This document shows positions 1-7,250 of a DNA stretch of 17,405 nucleotides, piece after piece. The notes beneath the pieces were generated by a model. That model was not told where the DNA came from, made no database searches, and was given only the letters and a program-made list of their open reading frames with translations. The stretch is from JAGWFU01 sp035534575 (lineage in GTDB: Archaea > Micrarchaeota > Micrarchaeia > Micrarchaeales > Micrarchaeaceae), in contig DATLRT010000019.1 of NCBI GenBank assembly GCA_035534575.1, positions 1-17,405 of the forward strand. Direction: 5' to 3'. The position numbers were made by a program, and so were the translations under genes. How positions within the stretch are numbered: the first letter of the stretch is position 1; each line of letters begins with the position of its first letter.

Positions 1-1081
1 CTCGGCATTCCTGCATTCATCAACTATGGTGAAGGCGGGAGTTTTCATGATAGCAATACTTCTTCCGATATACGCGGGCTACGGCATGCTCCTGCCCATA
101 CTCGTTGTCGGAATAATATCCACGATCATAGGCGCCACAAACGCGCTGGCATCCACCCACATCAAGAGGGTTCTCGCGTATTCCACCATAGAAGACCTGG
201 GCCTCATGTTCATAGCGCTCGGGCTTAACGCAGTGGGCGCCGCTATGGCGCTTTTCCTTATGCAAACTTTCTACAAGGCGCTGCTCTTCATGAGCGCCGG
301 CGCGATAATGAAGGCCAACGGAACCGAGGACATGTGGAAGAGCTACGAGAGCAGGTCGTACATGCCGCTCTTCATCTCCGCAATAATAGGTGCCGTATCC
401 CTCGCTGGCATATTCCCGCTGAGCGGATTCTTCGGGAAGCAGGCCGTCGAGGGCGCAAGCTTCTCCAATCCGCTCGTCTATGGGATACTGATAATAGTGC
501 AGCTGCTGACCGGGCTCTACATCTTCAGGTGGCTGTTCATACCGGCAAGGAGGGCGCCTGACAGCATGGCGCCAAAGGTAAGGGGCGGATTCAAGGCCGT
601 GCCCGTGGCGATGAAGATTCCAATCTACATACTTGCAGCAGTCGCGGTCGGCGCATCAGCATTGTACATGATACTTCCTGGATATCTGGGCATCGCATTG
701 CCCGCAATAAGCCTTGCAGCTGCGGCCATCGCAACCGCAATCGCGCTGGTCTCGCTCGCAATCTGCTACTATGTATACGCAAGCAAGAGCGCGATAAGGG
801 CGGCTCAGGCACTCAGGAAGTACAGGAAACTTTCGGTGCTGCTTTACAATAACGTTTTCATAAACGGCTCATACGGCGCCATAGCCGCCGGGTTCAACGG
901 GGTCGCGTACGCCACCGACAGGTTTGACTACTGGGCATACGGCAGGGTAAAGCTGGTCTCGGGCTCCGTGGTGGACATCGGCCGCGGGCTCTCGAAGATC
1001 GAGTCTGGAAACGTGACCACATATGCCGCAGTGTTCGCGCTCGGTCTGATAATCATGATAATAATATTCGGATTGCTGTGA
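1..1081 (+). CDS. nuoL: NADH-quinone oxidoreductase subunit L-like (NuoL), 3' part only
   Basis: This is the C-terminal part of a NuoL-type antiporter-like subunit of the complex I membrane arm, which couples quinone reduction to proton pumping. The reading frame is open from base 2, so the gene begins upstream of the window; the Met at 26 is internal. The visible part opens in the TM8 motif (LHSSTMVKAGVF, matching the family's HAATMVxAGVY). It keeps YKALLF and the LSGFFGK motif, whose lysine corresponds to a conserved TM12 lysine. After this come several hydrophobic segments, a lateral-helix-like stretch, and the typical ending ESGNVTTYA plus a last membrane helix (about residues 335-351 counted from base 26). 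It is followed after 4 bp by nuoM, so an operon is likely. A membrane-bound hydrogenase or Mrp antiporter subunit is the main alternative. The L-M-N order and the long C-terminus favour Nuo. Confidence 0.88.
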   Translation, partial: SAFLHSSTMVKAGVFMIAILLPIYAGYGMLLPILVVGIISTIIGATNALASTHIKRVLAYSTIEDLGLMFIALGLNAVGAAMALFLMQTFYKALLFMSAGAIMKANGTEDMWKSYESRSYMPLFISAIIGAVSLAGIFPLSGFFGKQAVEGASFSNPLVYGILIIVQLLTGLYIFRWLFIPARRAPDSMAPKVRGGFKAVPVAMKIPIYILAAVAVGASALYMILPGYLGIALPAISLAAAAIATAIALVSLAICYYVYASKSAIRAAQALRKYRKLSVLLYNNVFINGSYGAIAAGFNGVAYATDRFDYWAYGRVKLVSGSVVDIGRGLSKIESGNVTTYAAVFALGLIIMIIIFGLL

Positions 1082-1085
1082 GAAG

Positions 1086-2495
1086 ATGAACCTGCTCCCG
1101 ATAATGGTCCTTATACCCGCCGTCGCACTGGCACTTATAGCGATGCTCAAGGAGAGGCACAGCAAGATGCTGAGCGTTGTCTCCACGGGCGCGGTGCTGG
1201 CCATCAGCATAGCGCTGCTGGCGCTCTCCATACTCGGCGGCACGGTGAGCTTCTCCCAGCAGTACAGCTACATAGGCTCTCTGGGCGTGGGGCTGGGATT
1301 CAGCGTGGGCATAATACAGCTGATACTACTGCTGGTCTCGTCGTCCGTGCTGTTCGTGGCCGCTCTGTCAGGTAACGCGGAGGACGAGAAGCACAAGCTC
1401 TCGAGCTTCTTCGTGGTCCTGTTCCAGCTCGCATCAATCGGACTTTTCTCTTCCGCCAACTTCTTCCTGTTCTTCATATTCTGGGACGTGGGAGTGATTG
1501 CGCTATTCTTCATGATAAACACCCTCGGCTCCGCCAACAGGAAATCTGCATCGATAAACTTCCTGATATACGAGCTGTTCGCATCCGCGCTGCTGCTTTT
1601 GGCCATACTACTCATATACTTCTACACGCCAGTCAACTCGTTCGACCTCTCATATATCGCCGCTCACGCGGGCCTCATTCCGCATAACGTGCAGATAGCG
1701 GTGTTCGCGCTACTGTTCGTGGCGTTCATGATAAACATGCCCCTCTTCCCAGTCCACTTCTGGCTCCCGGATGCACATACGGAGGCATCGACGCAGGGAT
1801 CTATGCTGCTCTCAGGAGTGCTGACCAAATACGGCGGGTACGGCATGCTGCTGCTCTTCACCATCTTCCCGATATCGGCGGAGTTCTCCAAGTACGTCGG
1901 CATACTCGCCGCTGTCTCCGCCTTCTACGCGGTGTTCGTGCTGATGAGGCAGACCGACCTGAAGAGGATAATCGCATACTCCACTATAGTCGAGATGGGG
2001 ATAATCATGTTCGGCATAAGCGCGGCAAACAGCTCCGGAATATACGGCGCAACATACGGCATGCTCGCGCACGGCCTCACCGTTGCGCTGATGTTCCTTG
2101 CAGTGGGCGTAATCAAGCACGCCTTTGGGGAGAGGGACATACGCGTGCTGAAGGGCCTGGTGGTCAATGCGAAGTCCACGACTTACGTGTTCCTCATAGG
2201 CGCACTCGCCATGATAGGCTTCCCGTTCTCAGCCGCATTCATAGCAGACATACTCATATTCATAGGGACGATACAGGCATTCGGAGTGTACGGGATACTG
2301 CCGCTGGGCGCGATAGCCCTGCTCGGAGCATATCTCTACTACGTGATAAACAAGTCAATGCTCTCGACCAAGGAGGTCTCCTCCACAGTCGCAGGCATCA
2401 CGCTGAGGAACAAGATTGGCTACGTGCTCCTTGTACTGCTGATATTCGCATTCGGAACGCTCCCGTTCCTTCTGCTCAACCTGGTGAAGGTGTAA
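1086..2495 (+). CDS. nuoM: NADH-quinone oxidoreductase subunit M-like (NuoM)
   Basis: A 469-residue multi-spanning antiporter-like subunit of the complex I membrane arm, close to the usual NuoM length. The family core is clear at about residues 217-253: MPLFPVHFWLPDAHTEA, then GSMLLSGVLTKYGGYG, where K248 matches the conserved TM8 lysine. RQTDLKRIIAYST (288-300) is the usual discontinuous-helix region. Several pumping residues differ from the family norm by eye: N217 stands where a TM7 lysine normally precedes the PLFPxHxWLPD motif, D134 where TM5 normally has Glu (FWDVGV for FWExxL), and D388 where TM12 normally has Glu. The start is ATG 1086, 4 bp after nuoL, and nuoN follows after 3 bp, so all three are probably cotranscribed. 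NuoM is a confident call; how well it pumps is open. Confidence 0.9.
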   Translation: MNLLPIMVLIPAVALALIAMLKERHSKMLSVVSTGAVLAISIALLALSILGGTVSFSQQYSYIGSLGVGLGFSVGIIQLILLLVSSSVLFVAALSGNAEDEKHKLSSFFVVLFQLASIGLFSSANFFLFFIFWDVGVIALFFMINTLGSANRKSASINFLIYELFASALLLLAILLIYFYTPVNSFDLSYIAAHAGLIPHNVQIAVFALLFVAFMINMPLFPVHFWLPDAHTEASTQGSMLLSGVLTKYGGYGMLLLFTIFPISAEFSKYVGILAAVSAFYAVFVLMRQTDLKRIIAYSTIVEMGIIMFGISAANSSGIYGATYGMLAHGLTVALMFLAVGVIKHAFGERDIRVLKGLVVNAKSTTYVFLIGALAMIGFPFSAAFIADILIFIGTIQAFGVYGILPLGAIALLGAYLYYVINKSMLSTKEVSSTVAGITLRNKIGYVLLVLLIFAFGTLPFLLLNLVKV

Positions 2496-2498
2496 CTT

Positions 2499-3899
2499 AT
2501 GTTCCAATACTACATGATACCGACTTTCGCCATCATCGCGCTCACCATGGCGTACGTGGTCCTGTCCGTTCTATTCGCCTATACAAAGTCCAAGAAGGCG
2601 GCCCTTGTCTCAAGCATCGGCCTGCTCGGAGGCATAATGTTCTTCTCCGCGATCATGGCATCCTCGCCCCTGGAGTTCACGGTGGCCAACGCATTTCACG
2701 CGTATCCGTTCTCCATGTTCTTCATCATGGTATTCTCCATGCTGTCGATACTGATAAACATACTTTCCTACAAGTACTCATCCGACTATCCAGTGTTCTC
2801 CATACTGTTCAGCTTCCTATTCGCCGGTATGTTTGTGGTGGCATCTGCAAACAACCTCTTCTCGATACTCCTGGGGCTTGAGATAGTCTCGATACCAGCG
2901 GCATTCATGATACTGCACAGCGGCAAGAAGCACATAGAGGCTGCGGTCAAGTTCTTCATACTCAGCGCGGTCTCAGTTGCGGTGCTCACCTTTGCGCTGG
3001 CGCTGATATTCCCGTACGACCTTCAGATGGGCCTAACCTTCCTTGCGCCCAACTTCCAGATAAGCGGCGGATACATCATCGCCCTGGCGCTGGTGTTCGT
3101 GATTGCTGCGCTGGGATTCGAGATGGCGGTGTTTCCGTTCAACCTCTGGGTGCCGGACGTCTATGAGGGCGCACCATCCAATGTGACCGCCATGCTTGCG
3201 GGGATCAACAAGAAGATAGCATTCGTGGCGCTCATAGAAATACTCTTTGTCATATTCATAAATTACACTGCCGAGTTCTCTCCGATGCTTGTGCTGCTCT
3301 CGATACTCACCATGTTCTTCGGCAACCTCGTTGCGCTTTCACAGTCCAATGTAAAGAGGATGTTCGCATACTCCTCAATATCACAGGCTGGGTACATACT
3401 GATAGGCCTTGCCGCCGCCACGACATTCGGAGTCGAGGCCAGCATATTTCAGATAGTGGCGCACGCGCTCATGATAATCGGCGTGTTCGCGGTGATAGGC
3501 TGGATGGAGAGCCTCAACATAAAGACAGTGAGCGACTACACCGGCCTTGCGGGCAGGAACAGGTTCGCTGCTGCAGCGCTTACGATATTCATGGTGTCGC
3601 TGGCAGGCATACCTCCGCTCATGGGCTTCGTGGGCAAGTTCCTACTCTTCTCCAGCGCAGTCAGCGCAAATCTCATACCACTCGCGGTGTTGGGGATACT
3701 CAACAGCTTCATCTCGATATACTACTTCGCCAAGCTGATAAACCAGATGTACACTAGGAAGAACAGCACGAGCATAGCGATTGAGCCCTACGCGATGGCT
3801 GTCGCTCTTGTAGCCATAATCCTGATATTCCTGTTCGGTCTGTATCCGCAGCCTCTCATCTCGCTTGCACACAGCGCGGTAGTCTCGCTCAGGAGCTGA
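2499..3899 (+). CDS. nuoN: NADH-quinone oxidoreductase subunit N-like (NuoN)
   Basis: A 466-residue polytopic membrane protein, the third antiporter-like subunit of the complex I arm. Family signatures are LLGLEIVSIPA (E128, the TM5 Glu), FNLWVPDVYEGAPSNVT (about 214-230), NKKIAF (K239, the TM8 Lys), LVALSQSNVKRMFAYSSISQAGY, and AGIPPLMGFVGKF with the TM12 lysine. The usual TM7 lysine in the LGFKxxxxPFHxW motif is glutamate here (E208), and the following His is Asn (N215). The ATG start lies 3 bp after the nuoM stop. The gene ends 5 bp before the convergent end of the flavoprotein gene. L-M-N is the end of a standard nuo operon; the soluble-arm genes would lie upstream, outside the window. 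Confidence 0.9.
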   Translation: MFQYYMIPTFAIIALTMAYVVLSVLFAYTKSKKAALVSSIGLLGGIMFFSAIMASSPLEFTVANAFHAYPFSMFFIMVFSMLSILINILSYKYSSDYPVFSILFSFLFAGMFVVASANNLFSILLGLEIVSIPAAFMILHSGKKHIEAAVKFFILSAVSVAVLTFALALIFPYDLQMGLTFLAPNFQISGGYIIALALVFVIAALGFEMAVFPFNLWVPDVYEGAPSNVTAMLAGINKKIAFVALIEILFVIFINYTAEFSPMLVLLSILTMFFGNLVALSQSNVKRMFAYSSISQAGYILIGLAAATTFGVEASIFQIVAHALMIIGVFAVIGWMESLNIKTVSDYTGLAGRNRFAAAALTIFMVSLAGIPPLMGFVGKFLLFSSAVSANLIPLAVLGILNSFISIYYFAKLINQMYTRKNSTSIAIEPYAMAVALVAIILIFLFGLYPQPLISLAHSAVVSLRS

Positions 3900-3904
3900 C
3901 TCGC

Positions 3905-5020
3905 TTACTTGGCTAGTCCCCGCAGGAAGAATCTCTTCAGCATCAGGCTAGGCCTGTCCATGTCGCCGTACTTGCTGAAGAACTGCTCGGAGCCGAAGAG
4001 CTTCGACATCTTCATGAATAGACCGAGCGTCCCGCTGTCCATCGTCGCATAGTATCGGTGCACCATTGCGTGCATCTTCAGGTCTATGCCGTACCTCTTC
4101 CTCCACATGGCGTCATACTCATCAAGCCGCCCCTTGCCCTCCATGGTCCTCTTTATCTGGTGCGCGAGCAGCTTGGCGCACGAGACTCCGAATATTATGC
4201 CGCCTCCGGTGGTGGCCTTGACCTGCCCTGCGGCATCTCCCACCAGCGCGACGTTACCAATCACGGTCTTCCGTCTTGAGGTGAGCGGTATCAGGCTTGC
4301 ATACCCATTGGCCATCTTGCCGCCGCCTTCCAGCTCCGTTATCCCTCCCGATGCCACGAACCTCTTGAACGCCATAAGGCTGGTTATCTTGGCCCTGTCG
4401 CTGATTCCAATACCCACCTCCACTCTCGAATCCGAGTAAGGCACAGTCCAGCCGAAGAACCGGTGTGCTACCTTGTTGTCGAAGTAGAGCCCCACCATGC
4501 TCTTGTCCCCAATCTCCTTCACATCGTATTCGGCCTTGTAGGTGAGTATGTACTCCCGTATGTCGGGGAAGCCGAATGCACTTGCGACAGTGGAAACGGC
4601 ACCATCAGCGCCCACTATTATCTTGCCTCTGCCCGCACCATCGAGAAGCCGGCTCCTGTCCAGCCTCTTGTTAAGCACTATCTTCGCCCCCGCCCTCTCC
4701 GCCTCCCTCATCGCGGCCTCGGCGAGCAGTCCCCTGTCAACGACGTAGGCCTGGACCGCCTCCGCCTTGATCCTGAGGGTCTCATTCCCAGCGTGCAATG
4801 TGGCTCCGCTGAGCGTGTTCACCATCGCGCTCCTATAAGGCACCCCTATCCTCTCCAGCCCCGTAGCCGAGAAGATGCCGGATGCCTTGGCCGCGCCGTC
4901 TGACACCCTCTTCTTGCCATCGTAAACAGTGACATCTATCCCCGATAGCGCGAGCTCCCTGGCCAGGGAGAGCCCGACCAGCCCGGCACCCACTATCTCG
5001 ACCCCATCGTAGCGTTCCAT
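3905..5020 (-). CDS. Geranylgeranyl reductase (GGR)-family FAD-dependent oxidoreductase
   Basis: A 371-residue flavoprotein of the family that saturates the isoprenoid chains of archaeal ether lipids or related prenyl compounds. The sequence shows an N-terminal Rossmann FAD motif (IVGAGLVGLSLARELA, about 9-24), a central GADGAVS motif, and the highly characteristic GDAAGQVKATTGGGI near the C-terminus, typical of archaeal digeranylgeranylglycerophospholipid reductases. FGWTVP stands where the family has a WxFP substrate-pocket motif. The region around residue 47 (KASGIFS) has Ser where archaeal GGRs, as I recall, have a cysteine. The ATG at 5018-5020 lies about 23 bp from the centre of a TATA-like box, so the mRNA may be leaderless. 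Its substrate cannot be read from the sequence; another electron-transfer flavoprotein of the same superfamily is the alternative. Confidence 0.82.
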   Translation of the reverse strand: MERYDGVEIVGAGLVGLSLARELALSGIDVTVYDGKKRVSDGAAKASGIFSATGLERIGVPYRSAMVNTLSGATLHAGNETLRIKAEAVQAYVVDRGLLAEAAMREAERAGAKIVLNKRLDRSRLLDGAGRGKIIVGADGAVSTVASAFGFPDIREYILTYKAEYDVKEIGDKSMVGLYFDNKVAHRFFGWTVPYSDSRVEVGIGISDRAKITSLMAFKRFVASGGITELEGGGKMANGYASLIPLTSRRKTVIGNVALVGDAAGQVKATTGGGIIFGVSCAKLLAHQIKRTMEGKGRLDEYDAMWRKRYGIDLKMHAMVHRYYATMDSGTLGLFMKMSKLFGSEQFFSKYGDMDRPSLMLKRFFLRGLAK

Positions 5021-5035
5021 CGGACCAGCGTTAAT

Positions 5036-5048
5036 CTGTATTTAAGCC
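5036..5048. promoter_or_regulatory. Shared divergent TATA-like box for the GGR-family and TBP-like genes
   Basis: The motif GTATTTAAGCC at 5038-5048 reads as a TATA-like element on the plus strand and GGCTTAAATAC on the minus strand. Its centre is about 27 bp before the TTG start at 5070 and about 23 bp before the minus-strand ATG at 5020. Both distances fit archaeal TATA-to-start spacing for leaderless messages. No other AT-rich box of this type serves the minus gene in the 49-bp gap. Confidence 0.45.
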
Positions 5049-5069
5049 TTCGCTTTCATAATTTATTAA

Positions 5070-5591
5070 TTGTTTGGTGATTTCACGGCTGCCGCTAATA
5101 TTGAGGATAAGGGTAAGGTTGTAGACAACAAGAGCAAGTACGCAGACAAGGGCAAGAACGTAGACAGGAGCAAGCACGACGGCCCTGTGCAGCTTCCCCA
5201 GATAAAGGTGCAGAACATAGTCGTGAGCGCGGATTTGCACGCGGTAATCGACCTCTACGCCCTGTCGAAGGAGGTGAAGGCGGTTGACTACGAGCCCGAG
5301 CAGTTCCCAGGCGCGATATTCAGGATAGCCGAGCCAAAGGCTGTTATCATACTTTTCAAGAACGGCAAGATGATATGCACGGGAACGAGCACCGAGGCCA
5401 ACATAAGGAGGGTCCTCGAGTTCGCGTCCAAGGTGATATCGAAGTACGTAATCTCGCTAAACGTTGACCTGCCCCCGCCGAAGAAGGTGGAGGGCGGCAA
5501 GGCGCCTGAGAAGAAGGGTGCGGACGGCAAGCCACAGAAGAGGCTTCCCGAGAAAACCCTTCCTGTCTGGAAGCCATCGGGCAAGAAGTAG
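5070..5591 (+). CDS. Single-repeat TATA-binding protein (half-TBP)
   Basis: A 173-residue protein with one TBP fold repeat (about residues 43-130). Normal archaeal TBP is about 180 residues with two tandem repeats forming the DNA saddle. The repeat resembles the C-terminal half of TBP: PQIKVQNIVVSADL, YEPEQFPG (74-81), EPKAVIILF and GKMICTG. It keeps both DNA-kinking phenylalanines (F79 and F96, 17 apart as in the second repeat of full TBP) and the stirrup glutamates (E75, E77) that contact TFB/TFIIB. The first repeat is absent; in its place is a charged segment with two similar 13-residue units (13-25 and 26-38). The C-terminus is a Lys/Pro-rich tail (about 134-173). The TTG start directly follows an in-frame TAA at 5067-5069, and no in-frame ATG precedes the domain. 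It may act as a homodimer or as an accessory to a standard TBP; this is inference. Confidence 0.85.
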   Translation: MFGDFTAAANIEDKGKVVDNKSKYADKGKNVDRSKHDGPVQLPQIKVQNIVVSADLHAVIDLYALSKEVKAVDYEPEQFPGAIFRIAEPKAVIILFKNGKMICTGTSTEANIRRVLEFASKVISKYVISLNVDLPPPKKVEGGKAPEKKGADGKPQKRLPEKTLPVWKPSGKK

Positions 5592-5622
5592 AAACGGGTT
5601 TCTTCACTCGGGCTAACTCGGT

Positions 5623-6759
5623 TCAGGATCTGGCTACCTTCTTCAGCTTCTTGTCGAACTCCTTGAAGAACATCTTCCATGAGTAGTCCTTGATTACCGT
5701 ATTCCTTCCGCTCTTCCCGATCCTTTCGGCAAGTGACCTGTCCTCTGCGATCGCATTCATCCTTGCAGCCATCTCCGTGGGGCTGTTGACCAGGTAACCC
5801 GTCTTGCCATTCGCAATCGTCTCCCTAGGGCCGCCCTCGTTGACCGCGATGACGGGCTTTCCGCTGGCCATCGCCTCCAATGGGACCAGCCCGTAATCTT
5901 CGTTTATGGGCGTGTAGAGTGCGGCGGTGCAGTTTGAGTACAGCTTTCTCACCGCCTGGTCGCTAGGGTCTGCCATTATCTTCACACCGCCCACGCTCTT
6001 CGCCATCTCCACGACCTTGAGATAATAATCGTAGTAGAACTTGTCCCTTGAGACCGCACCGGCAACAACGAGCTTACACTTCCTCTTCGTGCGCTTCTTG
6101 AACTCGGCGAACGCCTCTATCGCGTAATCCTGCCTCTTGTTAGGCGAGAACCTCGATACGTAGAAGAAATAATTGTCATCCCCTCCGTTGGAGTACTCCT
6201 TGTAATCTATCCCTCCGCCCAATACTGTGGAATCGTGCCTGCCGTAGTACTTCTCTATTCTTGACTGCGTATTCTTGCTGTTCGCGATGAGCCCCTCTAT
6301 CTTCCTCACCACGGACTGGTCTATCAGCTTCACCGCCCTCGTGCCTAGCATGTACGTGGGCTTCTGATGTATCTTCTTCAGCGAGAGGCGGTAGTGGTAA
6401 AGGTCGTAGACGTCCCTCAGCGGCGTGTGGACGTACCAGAGCACGCGCTCGTTCTTGTTCCTTATCCAGTGGCCAGGCGCTATGTGCGCGTTTATGGCAT
6501 CATAGTCCTCCCTTATCTTGAAGTTGTAGAACGAGAGCCCGTAGTTCAGCCCCTGCGCCGCCCTTCCGTAGGGCAGGATCTTGCTTATCCCGCTCTTGCC
6601 TATGGTCTCAACATCAACATCGGCGAATCCCTCAAAGGTCCTCTTCGGGTCATACTCCGCGGTGTAGACCTTAGCGTCATAGTGCTCCGCTATCTTCAGC
6701 ACCACCCTTTCGGCACCTCCCTTGAGCGTAAGGTTTGCCTGTGTAAGTATGAGCTTCAA
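5623..6759 (-). CDS. GT-B glycosyltransferase, family GT4-like
   Basis: A 378-residue glycosyltransferase expected to move a sugar from a nucleotide-sugar donor to a lipid or glycan acceptor at the cytoplasmic membrane. The N-terminal domain carries GGAERV (14-19), as in many GT4 enzymes. The C-terminal domain starts near FFYVSRFSPNKRQD (about 198-211), and the donor-site E-x7-E motif is at E287 and E295 in EDYGLVPLEAMASGKPVIA. The start is TTG at 6757-6759: an in-frame TGA lies immediately upstream, and the TTG overlaps the stop codon of the preceding helix-turn-helix gene as TTGA, so translation is probably coupled. A GGGTGG stretch upstream may serve as ribosome binding site. With the sequon-rich surface protein in the same window, a role in glycan or glycolipid synthesis is plausible, but the acceptor is unknown. 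Confidence 0.88.
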   Translation of the reverse strand: MKLILTQANLTLKGGAERVVLKIAEHYDAKVYTAEYDPKRTFEGFADVDVETIGKSGISKILPYGRAAQGLNYGLSFYNFKIREDYDAINAHIAPGHWIRNKNERVLWYVHTPLRDVYDLYHYRLSLKKIHQKPTYMLGTRAVKLIDQSVVRKIEGLIANSKNTQSRIEKYYGRHDSTVLGGGIDYKEYSNGGDDNYFFYVSRFSPNKRQDYAIEAFAEFKKRTKRKCKLVVAGAVSRDKFYYDYYLKVVEMAKSVGGVKIMADPSDQAVRKLYSNCTAALYTPINEDYGLVPLEAMASGKPVIAVNEGGPRETIANGKTGYLVNSPTEMAARMNAIAEDRSLAERIGKSGRNTVIKDYSWKMFFKEFDKKLKKVARS

Positions 6760-7169
6760 TCAACCACCCTGATCCACTCCAGCCACTTGAACGCGTCAAT
6801 GTCGCTCTTCTTCTTATTCCTGATCATGCTTGCCATCTCATCGTCGCTGTGCTGTGCCAGAATCTTCCCTACCCTGTCCTTTGAATATCCCATGGACTTG
6901 GCTATCTGCCCCGTGGTCCTTTTATTGTCGAGCTTCAGGATTTTCTCCTCCGTTGCGGAGTCCATCTCTTTCCTTCCCATCCGTAACCTGGACTTCATCT
7001 TCCCAGCCCGCCTCATTGCGTCGTAGGCCTGCCAATACGGTACAACTGTCCCGTTCTTTTTAAGCTGCTCAAGCGCGATGCTCAGCTTGCCCTCCTTCGC
7101 GTAACCTGAGGCAATCTGTTCCACCAGCTCCTTGGTCATCACCACGGTCATATCAGCACTTTGCGGCAC
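6756..7169 (-). CDS. Small helix-turn-helix-like protein, cotranscribed with the glycosyltransferase
   Basis: A 137-residue charged soluble protein that I do not recognise. Residues about 72-106 look like a helix-turn-helix (EEKILKL, then TTGQIAKSMGYSKDRVGKIL), similar in pattern to the small HTH of resolvases and LuxR-like proteins. A basic stretch, about 56-67, sits before it. It overlaps the glycosyltransferase start by a TTGA junction, so the two form an operon. The start is uncertain: GTG at 7169 gives 137 residues, ATG at 7151 gives 131; neither has a strong ribosome binding site, and the TATA-like box at about 7186-7195 fits either. A transcriptional regulator or DNA-binding accessory is possible. 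No catalytic motif was seen. Confidence 0.7.
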   Translation of the reverse strand: MPQSADMTVVMTKELVEQIASGYAKEGKLSIALEQLKKNGTVVPYWQAYDAMRRAGKMKSRLRMGRKEMDSATEEKILKLDNKRTTGQIAKSMGYSKDRVGKILAQHSDDEMASMIRNKKKSDIDAFKWLEWIRVVD

Positions 7170-7185
7170 CTTGGGTACCTAACAA

Positions 7186-7215
7186 AAGTATTTTAGATTA
7201 TAGATTTAAATACTT
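7186..7215. promoter_or_regulatory. Divergent promoter region with symmetric TATA-like boxes
   Basis: Between the HTH gene and SRP54 a perfect 7-bp inverted repeat, AAGTATT (7186-7192) and AATACTT (7209-7215), encloses an AT-rich core. Each arm is part of a TATA-like box: TAAAATACTT on the minus strand and TTTAAATACTT on the plus strand (7205-7215). The plus box centre is about 40 bp before the SRP54 ATG, and the minus box about 20-40 bp before the two candidate HTH-protein starts. Confidence 0.45.
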
Positions 7216-7218
7216 CTT

Positions 7219-7237
7219 GAGGCGGCTGTTGCGCCTC
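7219..7237. repeat. GC-rich inverted repeat in the SRP54 leader
   Basis: GAGGCG (7219-7224) and CGCCTC (7232-7237) form a perfect 6-bp inverted repeat with a 7-base loop. It lies just downstream of the plus-strand TATA-like box and 13 bp before the SRP54 ATG. It could be an operator or, if transcribed, a small hairpin in the leader. Its position is close to the expected transcription start. Confidence 0.4.
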
Positions 7238-7250
7238 CCAAACTGGTTTT

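Noticed and set aside
1..3899. Membrane-bound hydrogenase or Mrp antiporter instead of Nuo
   Set aside because: The L-M-N order, NuoN-type PDVYEGAPSNVT motif and NuoL-type C-terminus point to complex I, although the soluble-arm genes are outside the window.
5590..5603. AGAAA/TTTCT inverted repeat at the end of the TBP-like gene
   Set aside because: Five A/T-rich pairs with a 4-base loop and no following T tract; too weak to call a terminator.
5592..5622. A frameshifted second TBP repeat after the TBP-like gene
   Set aside because: Only about 30 bp separate it from the convergent glycosyltransferase stop, and no other frame there or within the gene shows TBP motifs.
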